A stretch of DNA of 64,000 nt from Watersipora subatra (taxonomy: Eukaryota; Bryozoa; Gymnolaemata; Cheilostomatida; Watersiporidae), in the NCBI RefSeq assembly GCF_963576615.1, contig NC_088711.1, positions 7,558,869-7,622,868 of the forward strand. Direction: 5' to 3'. Position numbers and translations under genes: made by a program. Positions within the stretch are counted from its first letter, which is position 1. Each line of letters starts with the position of its first letter. The notes under the pieces were generated by a model. The model searched no databases. It was not told the DNA's origin and saw only the letters and a list, made by a program, of their open reading frames with translations. This document shows, piece by piece, positions 12,856 through 23,993 of the stretch.

Positions 12856-15800
12856 ATGCCTGGCAAGAATAAGCAACAAAAGAATGCCTTTTACTTCTTC
12901 ATGCAAGAGCTTATGCCTGAGTTAAAGAGAGAAGGAAGAGTCTTTCCAAATGGCATGGCTGATGTGGTGCCCATTGCTCATCCAAGGTTTAAAGTACGTA
13001 GTTGTTGTTTCCCCTGTGAGCTGTAAAATTGCTCACTGTTTGTATGCAATTGTTGGCAGGGTGGTTGGTATAAATTTGCATTAATGTTTTTATGGTACTG
13101 TCTAGATGCTGTCAGAGAAGGATAAAGAACGATACGACAACATGGCTAAGGAAATGAAGCGAAGAATGAGAGGCCAGCCAGGAGATGCCATAAGGCAGGA
13201 CAACGTTGGCAACATTATAGCTGTAAGCAAGTTCTGCATTGTATGGAACCTTTAGTGCCATTGGTGCATGTACTATTATAGACTGACTGATTATTAGTAG
13301 GAATATTGGTGTCCCTACTGAAGCTTGTGATATATAAGCTAAGTTCTCAGATAGTTATGGGTTGTATGAGTGAAATGAATTCCTCGCAATTTGGAATAAG
13401 GGAGGAGCGTTAAAAATGTTTTTTTCTTCTCAAATTTTAGTACTATTCTTGCTAAGTGAATAGTTTACTAAAACATCTGTCTATAAGAATCAAATTGGGT
13501 TAACATTTTTTGTTGGTGTAAAAGTCAACCAGGCTCTATCATTGTTTGGCCATGCTGTCATTATCATTTTCACTCGGCAGCTACAGTAATTGTTGAGCGG
13601 AAGTACCTAAAATCACCATAAACAATAGGTGATTGTTCGCTATATTCTCCTTGGTTTCAACGGCTGGTAGCTTCACGTACATGGTTATTCACTTTCTTGG
13701 CTAACTGCCAAATACACGCATACACAATCTATTTTATAAGTGTTCAAGATCGTTATGATTTAGTAGTGTAAACTGATCTTTCTTTCAAGTTTGCTTACAC
13801 TTTTGAGTGTTCTATATTTCTGAAATTATTTAAATAGTCTTGTTTTGTAGTTTTGGGTAGAATGATATCGGTCGGTATAATTGGGAAGATGTTCCAACAA
13901 TGTTGAATGTAAACAGGATTGTTACTGTTTGTCTTTAAAGGTCACATGTTACTGTCCTCATTTAAAGTCTTTTGGTAAAGTTAGTATAAAGCTAAGCAAG
14001 AGTGGTCCTGATATACAATAACCCATGTTATCAATATTTGCATAGCATCGCCGAGATGAGGTGTCAGAGTATGAGCAAGAGCGGGAGAAAGAAATTCGAG
14101 AGTACATGCGTCTCTGGCCACAAAAAGGTGTGTTTTATAATAGGAGACTGTATAGCACCTGTGTAATAGATTATAATAAATGTTCCTCGACTTCCCTATG
14201 TGTCTTCATATATATATGGAGATCGGTTATGGAGAGTAGACTAGTGGTATAAAGACAGTGAATAGAGAATATTTGCAGTGTACAAGAAGGATATATCACG
14301 CGTACAGGGATGGTGCTGGTAGAATATATGTACTCCCCTATCCATCTTATCATATTGTATGTCTGGGTTAGCTCGCTATATTGTCTGCATACTCTAGAGG
14401 AACGAGCTTGGTGCGCACAAACTAATCTGTGAATGATAAGTTAACAGAAACTATAAATTTGTTAAGTTGAGGGAGGCGTTGCATCTTGTACACTGACATT
14501 AGCTTACAACATGTCTAGCTTGCTCAAGTGTTAGTTGAATTTATTCATTACTCGTAAGTAGAATAATCGACACAATGGCTTCCACATTTCATGATGGTAA
14601 AAATATGAAAATATTTGTTCAAGTCTAAAGGTGTAACACAAACGCTTGGTATCAAACTAGAAAGTTATTACTTGCTTTTAATATTTTAGTGATTTTCTAA
14701 TGCTACATTTAACTGATATAGAAATGAGTGAAGGCGCTGTAATTTGTATGTTAGGAGAAGACAACTTGTAATAAATATACTAACAAGTAAAATGTTTCTT
14801 CCAACCAATATTTTGGTTTGCATTTCAAAGTTTTTAAAGAAAGAGAAGTTCAGTTGAAGCACTTTTCTGATTGAACAAAAGCTGGTATGTTACTGTATGT
14901 TACTATTAGATAGGTTAGTAAACAGGTTTTGCTGCTTTCAGGTAACAACTTCAATGTTGCAGTTGTCAGCTCTTGCAATACAATTTTTTTCTTGAAAACC
15001 ATTGTGTGAACTCTGAATGTCTTCATATTGTTTTTAATAATCTTTAACTTTTACCTTCCAGTTGTTTACCGTAAGAACACTTGCTAAATCTATGTGCACA
15101 ATCATGCAAATCTGTGCAACAAATTGGTTGAGACAGAATCGAACTCTGGGCTGAATAATAACTAGGAAAACTGCGTTGGTAGAATGACTCGCTACCTGCA
15201 GGCGCTAATGTTTTGGCTAATTGACTTTATGATCTTCCGTATCTTTACCAGCATGTAGGAATAATAATTGGTTAGACAAGCGATACTAGTCATGACATCT
15301 TGGAGTGAATATTACTAAACAATGCTAACAAATGTTTGTTTTTAAACCACATGCATGCTAGTCAGATGGCTACAAGCAACTTTAAAGAGAAGATAACTTT
15401 TGTAAGCATCCGTTGTTGCATCAATCATGTAATTCATAGAATTGACTATTTTAACTTTCTCGTTCTATCAATCAACATTCTTACAGTATCGTAGCACCCT
15501 TGAACCTTTAGTAAAAAGCAGGGCCAATGTATAAAGGAGAATATTTAAGAATTATTTCATGTATCTTTTTTACAGCCCTACAATGAATACACCAACTACA
15601 TTGAAGTGCCCTGTTTGACTTCTCCTAGAGGTTATTATTTTGCCACCTCCACTGTTGTAGCTATAACTATGAGTTATTGTTTATGATTTGGCATCAATCA
15701 CTGTTTAGTAAAGCCTTTATTGCTCTCTGTATGTCTTGTTTTTCTGTGTTATCATAACTAGTCATAGTAATCATGTTTTTCCCTCATGATAAACTGGTTA

Positions 15801-18800
15801 GCAGGTTTTAGTAAGCGTAGCTAAGTTGAAAGCCTTTACTCTAATTTGTTTAATATAGAAAACCCATTTTCTAAATAAAAAGCTCGTTTCTAAACATTGC
15901 AGTTGCAGACCCAAAAACTGATACTTGGTGTCAAAGAACCTGTTCTGCTCCCTCCTTCAAATAGCCTTTGTGGTTTTTGGTTACAGATATAACGGAAGAG
16001 TTATTCCACTTCATTGATGTTCAAAGCTTGTGCAAAACAAGCGATGGTCGGTACATGCCTGTGGAGATCGCTGTTATCGAGTTCTCACTCAAAGATGGCA
16101 TCAAAAAAGCCTACCATCAGTTCCTTAAGCCTGGGGAAATACAGACTGGCATGAGATACGAGTGCATGAGTCAAAGTGAGTGATCATATATTCGGTTGAC
16201 CAGTCTCTTGCAGTGTTTCTATCTCACCACTCGGAAGCATTGTTGATGTTTCTCGATAGAACTATAACCTTCATTATGGTATGTGTACATGTACAAGCTT
16301 GTTCATATTTGACACTCATATAGGGTTTGAATCAGTCTCCTTTAATGTGTCTCTGTTAGCAGCAGTTTGGTAGACAATCTCTACCTTGACAGGCTCATTG
16401 ACAAAATCTAGATAAAAAAAATATAATATAATAATATTATATAACTGTATTTATATTATATACTATATAATATTGACATTTATACTTTTCTATCTTTCAA
16501 GCTTGTGAAGTTTAAATATAACGGAACCGTGGCAATTGTTAAAAGAATTTTTATTTCCTTGTTTGTCGGTTTTCTTCAGGATACTTGCGTGGTAATCAGG
16601 AAATTAAGTTTTCCGCTTAAATGTATTATATTAATATAATGTATTATAATGAGTATATACCATAGTATATATACATGTATATCATAATAGACAGATTTAT
16701 GCTATGATGAGCATACTGACTCAAATAAAGAAGCTGTGAGAATTGTACCATTTTAATAAAGAGCAACTTTTTGTCATTTCATTTAAGCTCTTAACCTTTT
16801 TTGAATTTGCCTACCTTTATTTGTCTAATAAGTTGTGTTGACATTCTAAATCTCATAACAGGCATGATAGAGCTGGATTTCAGCAATGTCAAACTAATAA
16901 CATTTAGTCCAGTAAAGGCTGAATAAATACGTATATGTCAAGCGATATTGCTGGTGAATTTGAAGGTGTTGGCACTGCTGTTGTAATTGTTGAGCTCCAG
17001 TATCTTCGCATACGTTAGACGCGCTTGATATTTACGCCCGCCGTTTTGTTCTGATTGGCTAGCTAGTCGTCAGTTAGTTTAAAATAAAACCTGAACCATG
17101 CGGAAAGAAAGCAGTTCTCCTTAAAATAGAAACTGTATTGCTTGAAAGCAGAATAACACCGTGTTGAATAAAAGCTGTTTTAAAAATGAATACTATGAAG
17201 CATACAATTGGTATTATGAACCTCATGATTATGAACCTCATGATTATGAACCTCATGATAATTTATTTGCGTAAATCTCGATGACAAAAAAACTAGATTC
17301 ATGTCAAGTAAGCATTGTGAAATGCTAGATGCATTTACTCTGATGCTTTGGCCAGAAGTTACTCATTGGGTGAAGCCGTCACAGCATTGGTTTATATTAC
17401 GCTACACTTTGTCAAGTTTCTCCTGTAATTGTCAGCTCATGGTCCATATTGACACAGGTGAAGATACACACAAGATACCGGTGGAAGGCCATCCAGATGC
17501 AAACAGTAGTTACCTCTCAGTTCAGAACTCTCTCGAGAACTTCCTCAACCACTCTGGAGAACTGTCTTATTATCCTCCTGTATTTGCTTTGAGAGAAGAA
17601 TGGAAGAAAGTGCACTTTACTCTAGATTTTATTAAGCAAAATTCACAGCTCGGCCGAAGGGCTGCCAATATTAAGGTAAACATTGTTGGCATTTGAATTA
17701 ACTGGTGCAGTAATAGACTCTGTTTTTTCGAAAGATGTAATTTATTTAAAGATTTGCTTTTCTGTAATTGTCTATTACTAAGCTGGCCTCATCGCTAGTA
17801 ATTTGGCACTCAATGAGAAACTATCCAGCCAAAGCACAGGTATTTTCACAAATAAACAAAATGAAAGTGCTCTACATGTCTCTCACAAGTCTATAAAACA
17901 CTTGTTGATTAGGTCATGCCATGGCCTGACATACTGTAGGTCCTATTACTGCTATTTCTAGTATAGAAATAGCAGTAACATGACCTACTTTAGCAATCTT
18001 ATTAAGAAGAATGACTTCGCTATGCTAATTGCAGATCTCTATATAGTCTGTTAAAGATTGCAAGCCCTCATGAGACCTCTCTTGATAAGACGTCTCTGTG
18101 ATGTTATAAATCTTATGTCTTACTTAGGTTTATGAGCTTGAGAGCCTTCTGGTTGGCTTGGTAGATCATTCGGGTAAAGGCGCGCCAACCAAAGCTGCGG
18201 CCAATGATGTACTCACAAGCACCACACACGATTACCATCAAGGACTCAAGTGCAATTACCATGAAGAGTTGGAATGCAAGCACTGCTCTCTCCTTTGGGT
18301 TCGTAAGTTCTGGTAAGTAATGGTTTTGTAACCTGAAACTGCTCTGGTCATTTTTTCCCACTATTTACATATGCATTGTATATGTATTATTAAAAATAAG
18401 TGTATGTTGTACTCTGACTCATTCTTATGTATTTCAATACAGTATTTTTGCTATTAAATAGTTTTCAGGCTTTTTGTAGTTATGCAATTGCCGATGCTCT
18501 AAAGAAACTATACGACTATGAGGTGAAACCTCGTACCCATCTTCCAACAGTTAAAGGCCCCCAGTTTTCCGTAACATATGAGGATGGAAAAAGTTGGGGT
18601 CCCCCAAAACCCACCGCTCAACCAAATCCAGTAGGTTTTTCAAGCTAACTTATGGCACTGCTATTTTGCTTTCAACTGTAATAGAATCACTGTTAATTGT
18701 GATTCAGTATTATCAATCACTATTAACAGTGATTTAATAACTGTTAATAGTGATTGCATTTTATCAACTGCATATATATACAAAATTGAATTGGTAGGTA

Positions 18801-21800
18801 AGTTTTTGTTATGTTCCAGATTAAATTTAATCGTTCATCTTTCTTCATTTCGCATCTGGTTATCCAATTGTCAGTGTTCACTGTTAGATGCTGCAATGTG
18901 AATGCATGTTCAGTTTGGCACTTCTACGAATGAAAGTTTAAATATTGTAGACCTTCAAGACTCCAGCCAATCTTCCAAAAACGGAGTCGGTGCTGGCTAG
19001 AGTAGCGCAGCCTGCCCCAATCTTCCGTCCTGCTGGCGCTGCAAATTTAGACTATGCTAAAAATAAGTCCGGTGATATGAGATTCCAACAACACGGTGCG
19101 CGACATCCGGCTCCGCACTCTAATTTTAGTAAGCCTTTATCGTGGCCTTTAATTTATCTGTGCTTCTCTGTTGTATAGCATTGTCGCTTATACCTGTTGA
19201 GCTCTTCTTGTGTAGAGCACTTCGCAGTTTGGTCGCAGCCTTCGGTATGTTCCACCGGGTTCTGTAAGCTGTACAAATCTAATTAAAAGTTGGTGGTTAG
19301 TAGGCATAATCTATAATTGTGAGCTATACTTTTAATGTTAGTTTCTTTAAATCAATCGTACTAGTGATTTAGAAAGACATTGTCTTACATGTTGGTGTAA
19401 AACGCTGGCACTTACTGCAGCATGGTAATTTGGTTAAAGCACATTCTGTTAAAAAATAATAAATATCACTAGCAGTTTATATCGGAACAATTTCTTAAAA
19501 TGCTTCAGATTAATAATTAGTTCAAAGCAAACAGGTGTATCAGCTCAGGTAATTATGGTTGTCAGTTGTGTTCTCATAACAACGAAAGATCATCAGATGA
19601 TTTTTAACAACTGGAATAAGAGAAGTTAGATAGTTAGAAAAAAGTTGGTAATCTGGAGACGAAGCAACTAAAGCATTAGTAATCTGAGGCTTAATTTGTT
19701 GTAGTGATTACAGATAACTAGTACGATATTAAGGATTTGTTTTCTTTTTATTTTCACCTATGTTAGTAGCACAACTGGAACTCAGGGTTCCAGTTGTGCC
19801 CTGAACAACTGGGCAAAACTGTTCAGTTGTGCCCAGTTGTTTCATGGGCACAACTGAACAGTTGTTTCAGTTGTGCCCATGAAACAACTGTTCAGTAGTG
19901 CAGCTGTATTTAATCGTAGTTTGACAAACTGTACCACACCTCCATTTCTCATGAAAATAATGAAATGATTCTTGTTCCCTCTTATCACATGCTGCACAGA
20001 ATGCCCGCATATTGTGCATTATCGTGCTTTTATACCAAACTGGTTGATTATATTTTCCTAAATTGAAATATTTTTAAAAATATATATCGTAACAATAGTT
20101 ATAGGATCTGGTAAGAAAATTAATGAGTGTTGAAGTACTTATTTCATTTGTAATGATAAATTTGAAAACAATTAAAACCAGTTCGTATGACATGTTGCAT
20201 AGGTCTTTTATGTTGAAGTTGGCTGATCTTAAATTATTTATTTGATTCCAAGAGCATATGCAAGCCAGTGACTGGTAATTTTTTGTGGTAAATCCTTTTC
20301 ATGAACAAATTCCTCATCAGCTTAACTTGCGTCTGTCACTTGTAGGTTCAAGACCTAACGTTCCTACTACAAATTATTCCTCGTCTCCTCCACATCACGT
20401 GGCAGTAGACTTACCAAGTAAGCATACCTACTTGAATATTAACTCGATCAGATTTTGGGTTCTATATATGTATATATATATAGATATATATGTAAGTGGA
20501 TTTGAGTAAGCAATCATCATTCGGCTTTTCAGTTCATGGAAATATAGTTTATAAAACATGAATGTTCATTATTTAGGAACAGATTTTGCTATTGTCTTTG
20601 AGGTCTTGGAGGCACATCTTCACATGGTAAAAGGTTAAAGCACATAAATTACATAATTTTTTATTATATATTTCAGTACATCAGAGTCTTGGCTTTCGAA
20701 TGAGCCTATATTCAATACACAAAGAATAATAGAACTATGAAAAACGGGGTGTCAAAAGTACGTCCTGCAAAAAGAAAACACTTGGTTCAGGTACTCAAAA
20801 TGTGACGTCCTAATTCTCATTTAGCCTTAGGTCGTCGATCCCTTTCGCTGCCATTGAGGCTGCGTTTTTCTGTGACAATCGGTGCTGTTAAACTCGCGTT
20901 GCTAATACAATACTCGCGACCAATACAAACACATGTTCTGGGTTAATTAATTATGCTTCAAGAAATGTACTGTCGTTGATAAAGGTAAAGAAATCACATC
21001 AATTAAATTATGACCTGCTGTTGCGTGGCCTTTGGACTAAATGTCAATCGCACTCTTGCGAGATCACGCAATGCTTGAAATTAATTAGTCTCAGTCGTCA
21101 CCCTCAAAATCACATTAAAAATAAAGAGCTAGTGCATAATATCATCGAGAAAATATAGTATGGTTCTTATATATAATTGATATTATATATAAATAAATCT
21201 TTATAAATAATATAATATTCTAATATAGTATGGAGTCTGAGGTACTTATCATAGAAATAATATGTACATGGAGAACTAATGACACTGAATCCTATGTCAT
21301 CTTTATTCGTTTTCTGGAGTTGTCCTACCTTCGCCTGCCACTAGCGTCATTATCGTAGTTGATTAATAAGCGGTAAGAGCACACAAAAACGAATATGAGA
21401 ATTGTGACATCACAATTTTCGAGACTGCCAGTAAACTTTTTCGCGGTAGAGCTCTGGGGAAATCCTATTAACACCAACCAATGTCTGTCTCATCATGGCA
21501 AACAATAGCTCATTCGAAAGCCAAGACTCTGATGTATTGAAATATACAATAAAAAAATTATGTAATTTATGTGCTTTAATGGGCACCGCAACTTCCATCA
21601 CTATTTTTAATTACATTCAGTAGGGTATTTTATCATATGTGTACAATCGCTTCCACTCAATTCCACCTCATCGACAGTCAACAGTATTCTCTCTTCATTG
21701 CAAATTGGTTGTTCATCTTACAAATCAGGTAATCCAATGGAATTTTAGTGAAACTTCTAACCAGTGGTGGTACAAACCAAAAATAACTGAGCATACCACT

Positions 21801-23721
21801 ACAGTTGGGCGCGAAACAGCCGATGTAACAAGTTAACATCATGAATGAAATCACCAAAGTTTGCATAGGATAGTAAATTAGTTTTGATGCGCATAAACCA
21901 GAAAATTGTGTTTATGATATACCAATTTCGTAAACAGGTGTAAAATCACAGATTGCGTCAAACAATCTTCCTTCTAGTGGAATTATTGCAACCTTGCATC
22001 ATTTTTATAAGATCCATTCATGAAGATGGTATGGTCACCTGAATTCGTATTTACTTGGAAAATATTATGGAGTTGTTTGTAAAAATGCTTTTACATCAAA
22101 AAATAATTTATATCTGAAGTCTATGTGACAAGATGTTGTGCGATTGAGACTGACCGAGAGGTGAGAATGTGCCAATTGAATAGACTGATTGTGGGTGAAG
22201 AGTGGTGTTGCGGATCTACACAAACTGTCCAAACTACTCAAAAACATTTTTCTGACACCCTTTCACTTGTTATAATAATGAATGTATCTTAATTTGCACC
22301 CTTTATAGCTGTAGTTGATATGTAGTTTTTTTGTGTGTACAGCATCATCACCATCCAAGAATATCGACCTCGCAGTAAATAGGGAAGCGACTTGGGTGCC
22401 AAACTCTAGTTCAAGAGCTTCGTGGAGTAGAAGAACAACACCTGCATCAACACCAAGAGCCACTCCTCAAGCTACACCATTACCAACCCCTAAACATTCG
22501 CCTCCCAGAGAAGGTGCCTACTTTCCAGAAGATATGGTCAGACGGCTTGACATTGGCCCACCTCCAGGCTTTGGAGTGCGCTATCCTAACCCGCAATCAT
22601 CATTCACTGGCTTACCACCGCCTGGTTTTGAGCAAAAAACACGTGTCGAACAGGAACTACAATTTGCTCCGAATTCCAGTGGTGAGTGGCGCTTTTTAGA
22701 ACATCTGTTCATTAAATTAGTATTACATCAGTTAAATCAAGAGTTTGCATAAGTATAACAAAACTACATTACAACAGGTTGTCTGCTCTTTTTATCAAGT
22801 ATTATAAAAACAGAGGAATGTATCTTTTTGATGACGTATCTGAAGCAGTCACCTAACTGCTGCTTAGGTTTGCTTAAAAAGCATTTAGTGTATACGTCAC
22901 AAATTTACCATATTTGGTTGTCATTGCAGGTGGTCGTGGAGACGCAATGGTTCCTACCGATTTGAATACATCTGTCCCACATCTAGGTATGTACTATGTG
23001 TAGTATTGTCATATGAGTAAATCAGTAATTGCTCAATTGGTGTGCCCATCCACTCCTGATGAGCCTTCAAGCAAAAAATCTTGCAGTTCCAACCATAAAC
23101 CTCTAACTATGCTGGTATAGTCAATAGTCAACTATGAACTATCTTATTATAGTTAAGATAAACTATATTATTATAGTTAATAGGTCTATGTTCCAAACCC
23201 ACTCAAAAGTAAACGCTTATGTTAAACAACAGAGAATATTGTTTGTAACTTTGTGATAATTTATGTACCCTGCCCGGCTGCTCATCAAAACAAATACTGG
23301 ATATGTTACTAGCAAACAATATTCTAGTAGCAGTAGGTATTATCATCCCAAAACATTGGTGTCGTCTCGAAAATATTGAAATTACTCAGGATCGATTAGA
23401 TAATATCTAATATTTGTAAAAGAACCGTATAAATGCATCCGCTACAAGATCAAAATGTCATGTGGGATGGCTGTTTCCCATAGCATCTGAAGCACCACTG
23501 CCAAGTCCTAACAAGGACAAAACATGACTGACTGTCAGGAGTATATTTTTATTATTGATCACAGGTTTACACCGCAACAAATCAACTTGAGATATATATA
23601 TATATACGGTTGCAAATTCTCAAAGAAAAATCCGTTTTCTACACTTTGCAGAAAACATCGCATTGATGTTAAATTGAATATTGTTCTAGGAAGGGGAAGA
23701 GGTATCTTTCTCAGAAAATGA
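12856..23721 (+). CDS. mael: Maelstrom, piRNA-pathway protein (complete, 13 coding exons)
   Basis: Coding exons: 12856-12993, 13106-13222, 14046-14127, 15987-16175, 17458-17675, 18128-18312, 18480-18630, 18951-19128, 20346-20417, 21621-21728, 22343-22681, 22930-22986, 23690-23721. They splice with matching phases into 621 aa. Residues 1-85 form an HMG box (starts MPGKNKQQKNAFYFFMQEL; continues EKDKERYDNMAKEMKRRM). Residues from about 113 form the MAEL domain: the FLKPGEIQTGMRYECMSQ and EDTHKIPVEGHP segments match the family, and near 300-310 is the conserved zinc-site region CNYHEELECKHC. The C-terminal 300 residues are disordered, rich in Pro, Ser and Thr, with a GGRG motif at about 593 and GRGRGI near 612, candidate methylated-arginine sites. 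In other animals Maelstrom acts in germline nuage and nucleus in piRNA-guided transposon silencing. Exons 3-10 are joined by mixed but consistent phases; the exon at 21621 is supported mainly by phase and by an in-frame 3-bp difference from the left-arm copy. The last exon is only ten codons. Confidence 0.93.
15112..15207 (-). repeat. tRNA-derived SINE-like fragment (right arm)
   Basis: Mirror copy of the fragment at 8380-8475, inside intron 3 of maelstrom. The B-box-like GAATCGAAC is read on the opposite strand. It predates the inverted duplication because both arms carry it. Confidence 0.35.
17217..17262 (+). repeat. Tripled ATTATGAACCTCATG motif
   Basis: Three tandem copies of a 15-bp unit lie in a maelstrom intron. 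The left arm has only one related unit at about 6357-6375, so the expansion postdates the duplication or was lost there. Confidence 0.8.
17943..17990. repeat. Near-perfect short palindrome in a maelstrom intron
   Basis: Arms of about 22 bp containing ATTACTGCTATTTCTA and its complement surround a three-base centre and are bounded by AGGTC and GACCT. It occurs only in the right arm. It could be a minute foldback insertion; the near absence of a loop argues against a microRNA precursor. Confidence 0.75.
19768..19905. repeat. Cluster of nested foldbacks around a CAACTG motif
   Basis: Interleaved inverted repeats are built from GCACAACTGGAAC, TGGGCACAACTGAACAG and their complements. They give several alternative hairpins in 140 bp. 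The corresponding stretch of the left arm (about 2700-2760) lacks it. It lies within the intron between exons ending 19128 and starting 20346. Confidence 0.8.
20639..21575. mobile_element. 937-bp TTAA-flanked MITE inside maelstrom (right arm only)
   Basis: Terminal inverted repeats of about 65 bp begin AGCACATAAATTACATAATT at both ends. TTAA flanks the element at 20635-20638 and 21576-21579. The left arm has the uninterrupted site at about 1925-1935 (GCCCATTAACC), which gives a clear empty-site comparison. There is no coding capacity. TTAA targeting is typical of the piggyBac superfamily, but these ends do not begin with CCC, so the class stays open. It lies in the intron just before the exon at 21621. 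Confidence 0.9.
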
Positions 23722-23836
23722 CCTCGCCATGACACTATCTCGCAAGCAGAAAATCAACACACCTATGAAGGAGTAACGACTTTTATTTTACCAGTAGATT
23801 AAAATGTATTTTGCTGTACATGCTATATTTACATAG

Positions 23837-23842
23837 AATAAA
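23837..23842 (+). terminator. Polyadenylation signal, maelstrom
   Basis: AATAAA lies about 115 bp after the maelstrom stop codon. A signal on the other strand (TTTATT, 23782-23787) could serve ATF7IP. If so, the 3' ends of the two convergent transcripts overlap. Confidence 0.5.
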
Positions 23843-23993
23843 GGATATAATACAACAGCTAAGGAAATAGGTAAGCTTTTCTTGTACATGATTATAATCG
23901 TAGAAATGCGTAACATTGTACAATTGAATACAAATTCTGAAGTCTAAAAATTATTTTACACAGCATGGAAATCCTAATTTAGGCAGAAAATGT

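Larger units (their letters stand above)
15006..23966. repeat. Right arm of large imperfect inverted repeat
   Basis: Partner of the left arm in opposite orientation. It spans the 3' half of intron 3 of maelstrom through the 3' untranslated region, almost to the stop codon of the convergent ATF7IP gene. It is somewhat longer than the left arm despite lacking the 1.2 kb MITE at 4506-5730. It has its own 937 bp TTAA-flanked insertion (20639-21575), a foldback cluster near 19.8 kb, a hairpin at 17.95 kb and a tripled 15-bp motif at 17.22 kb. Confidence 0.92.

Noticed and set aside
23690-23779. Alternative frame of the last maelstrom exon, open for 28 codons (EGEEVSFSEND...)
   Set aside because: The upstream exon ends in phase 1, which selects the GRGRGIFLRK frame. 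That frame resembles the RGRGI tail of known Maelstrom proteins, and both arms agree.
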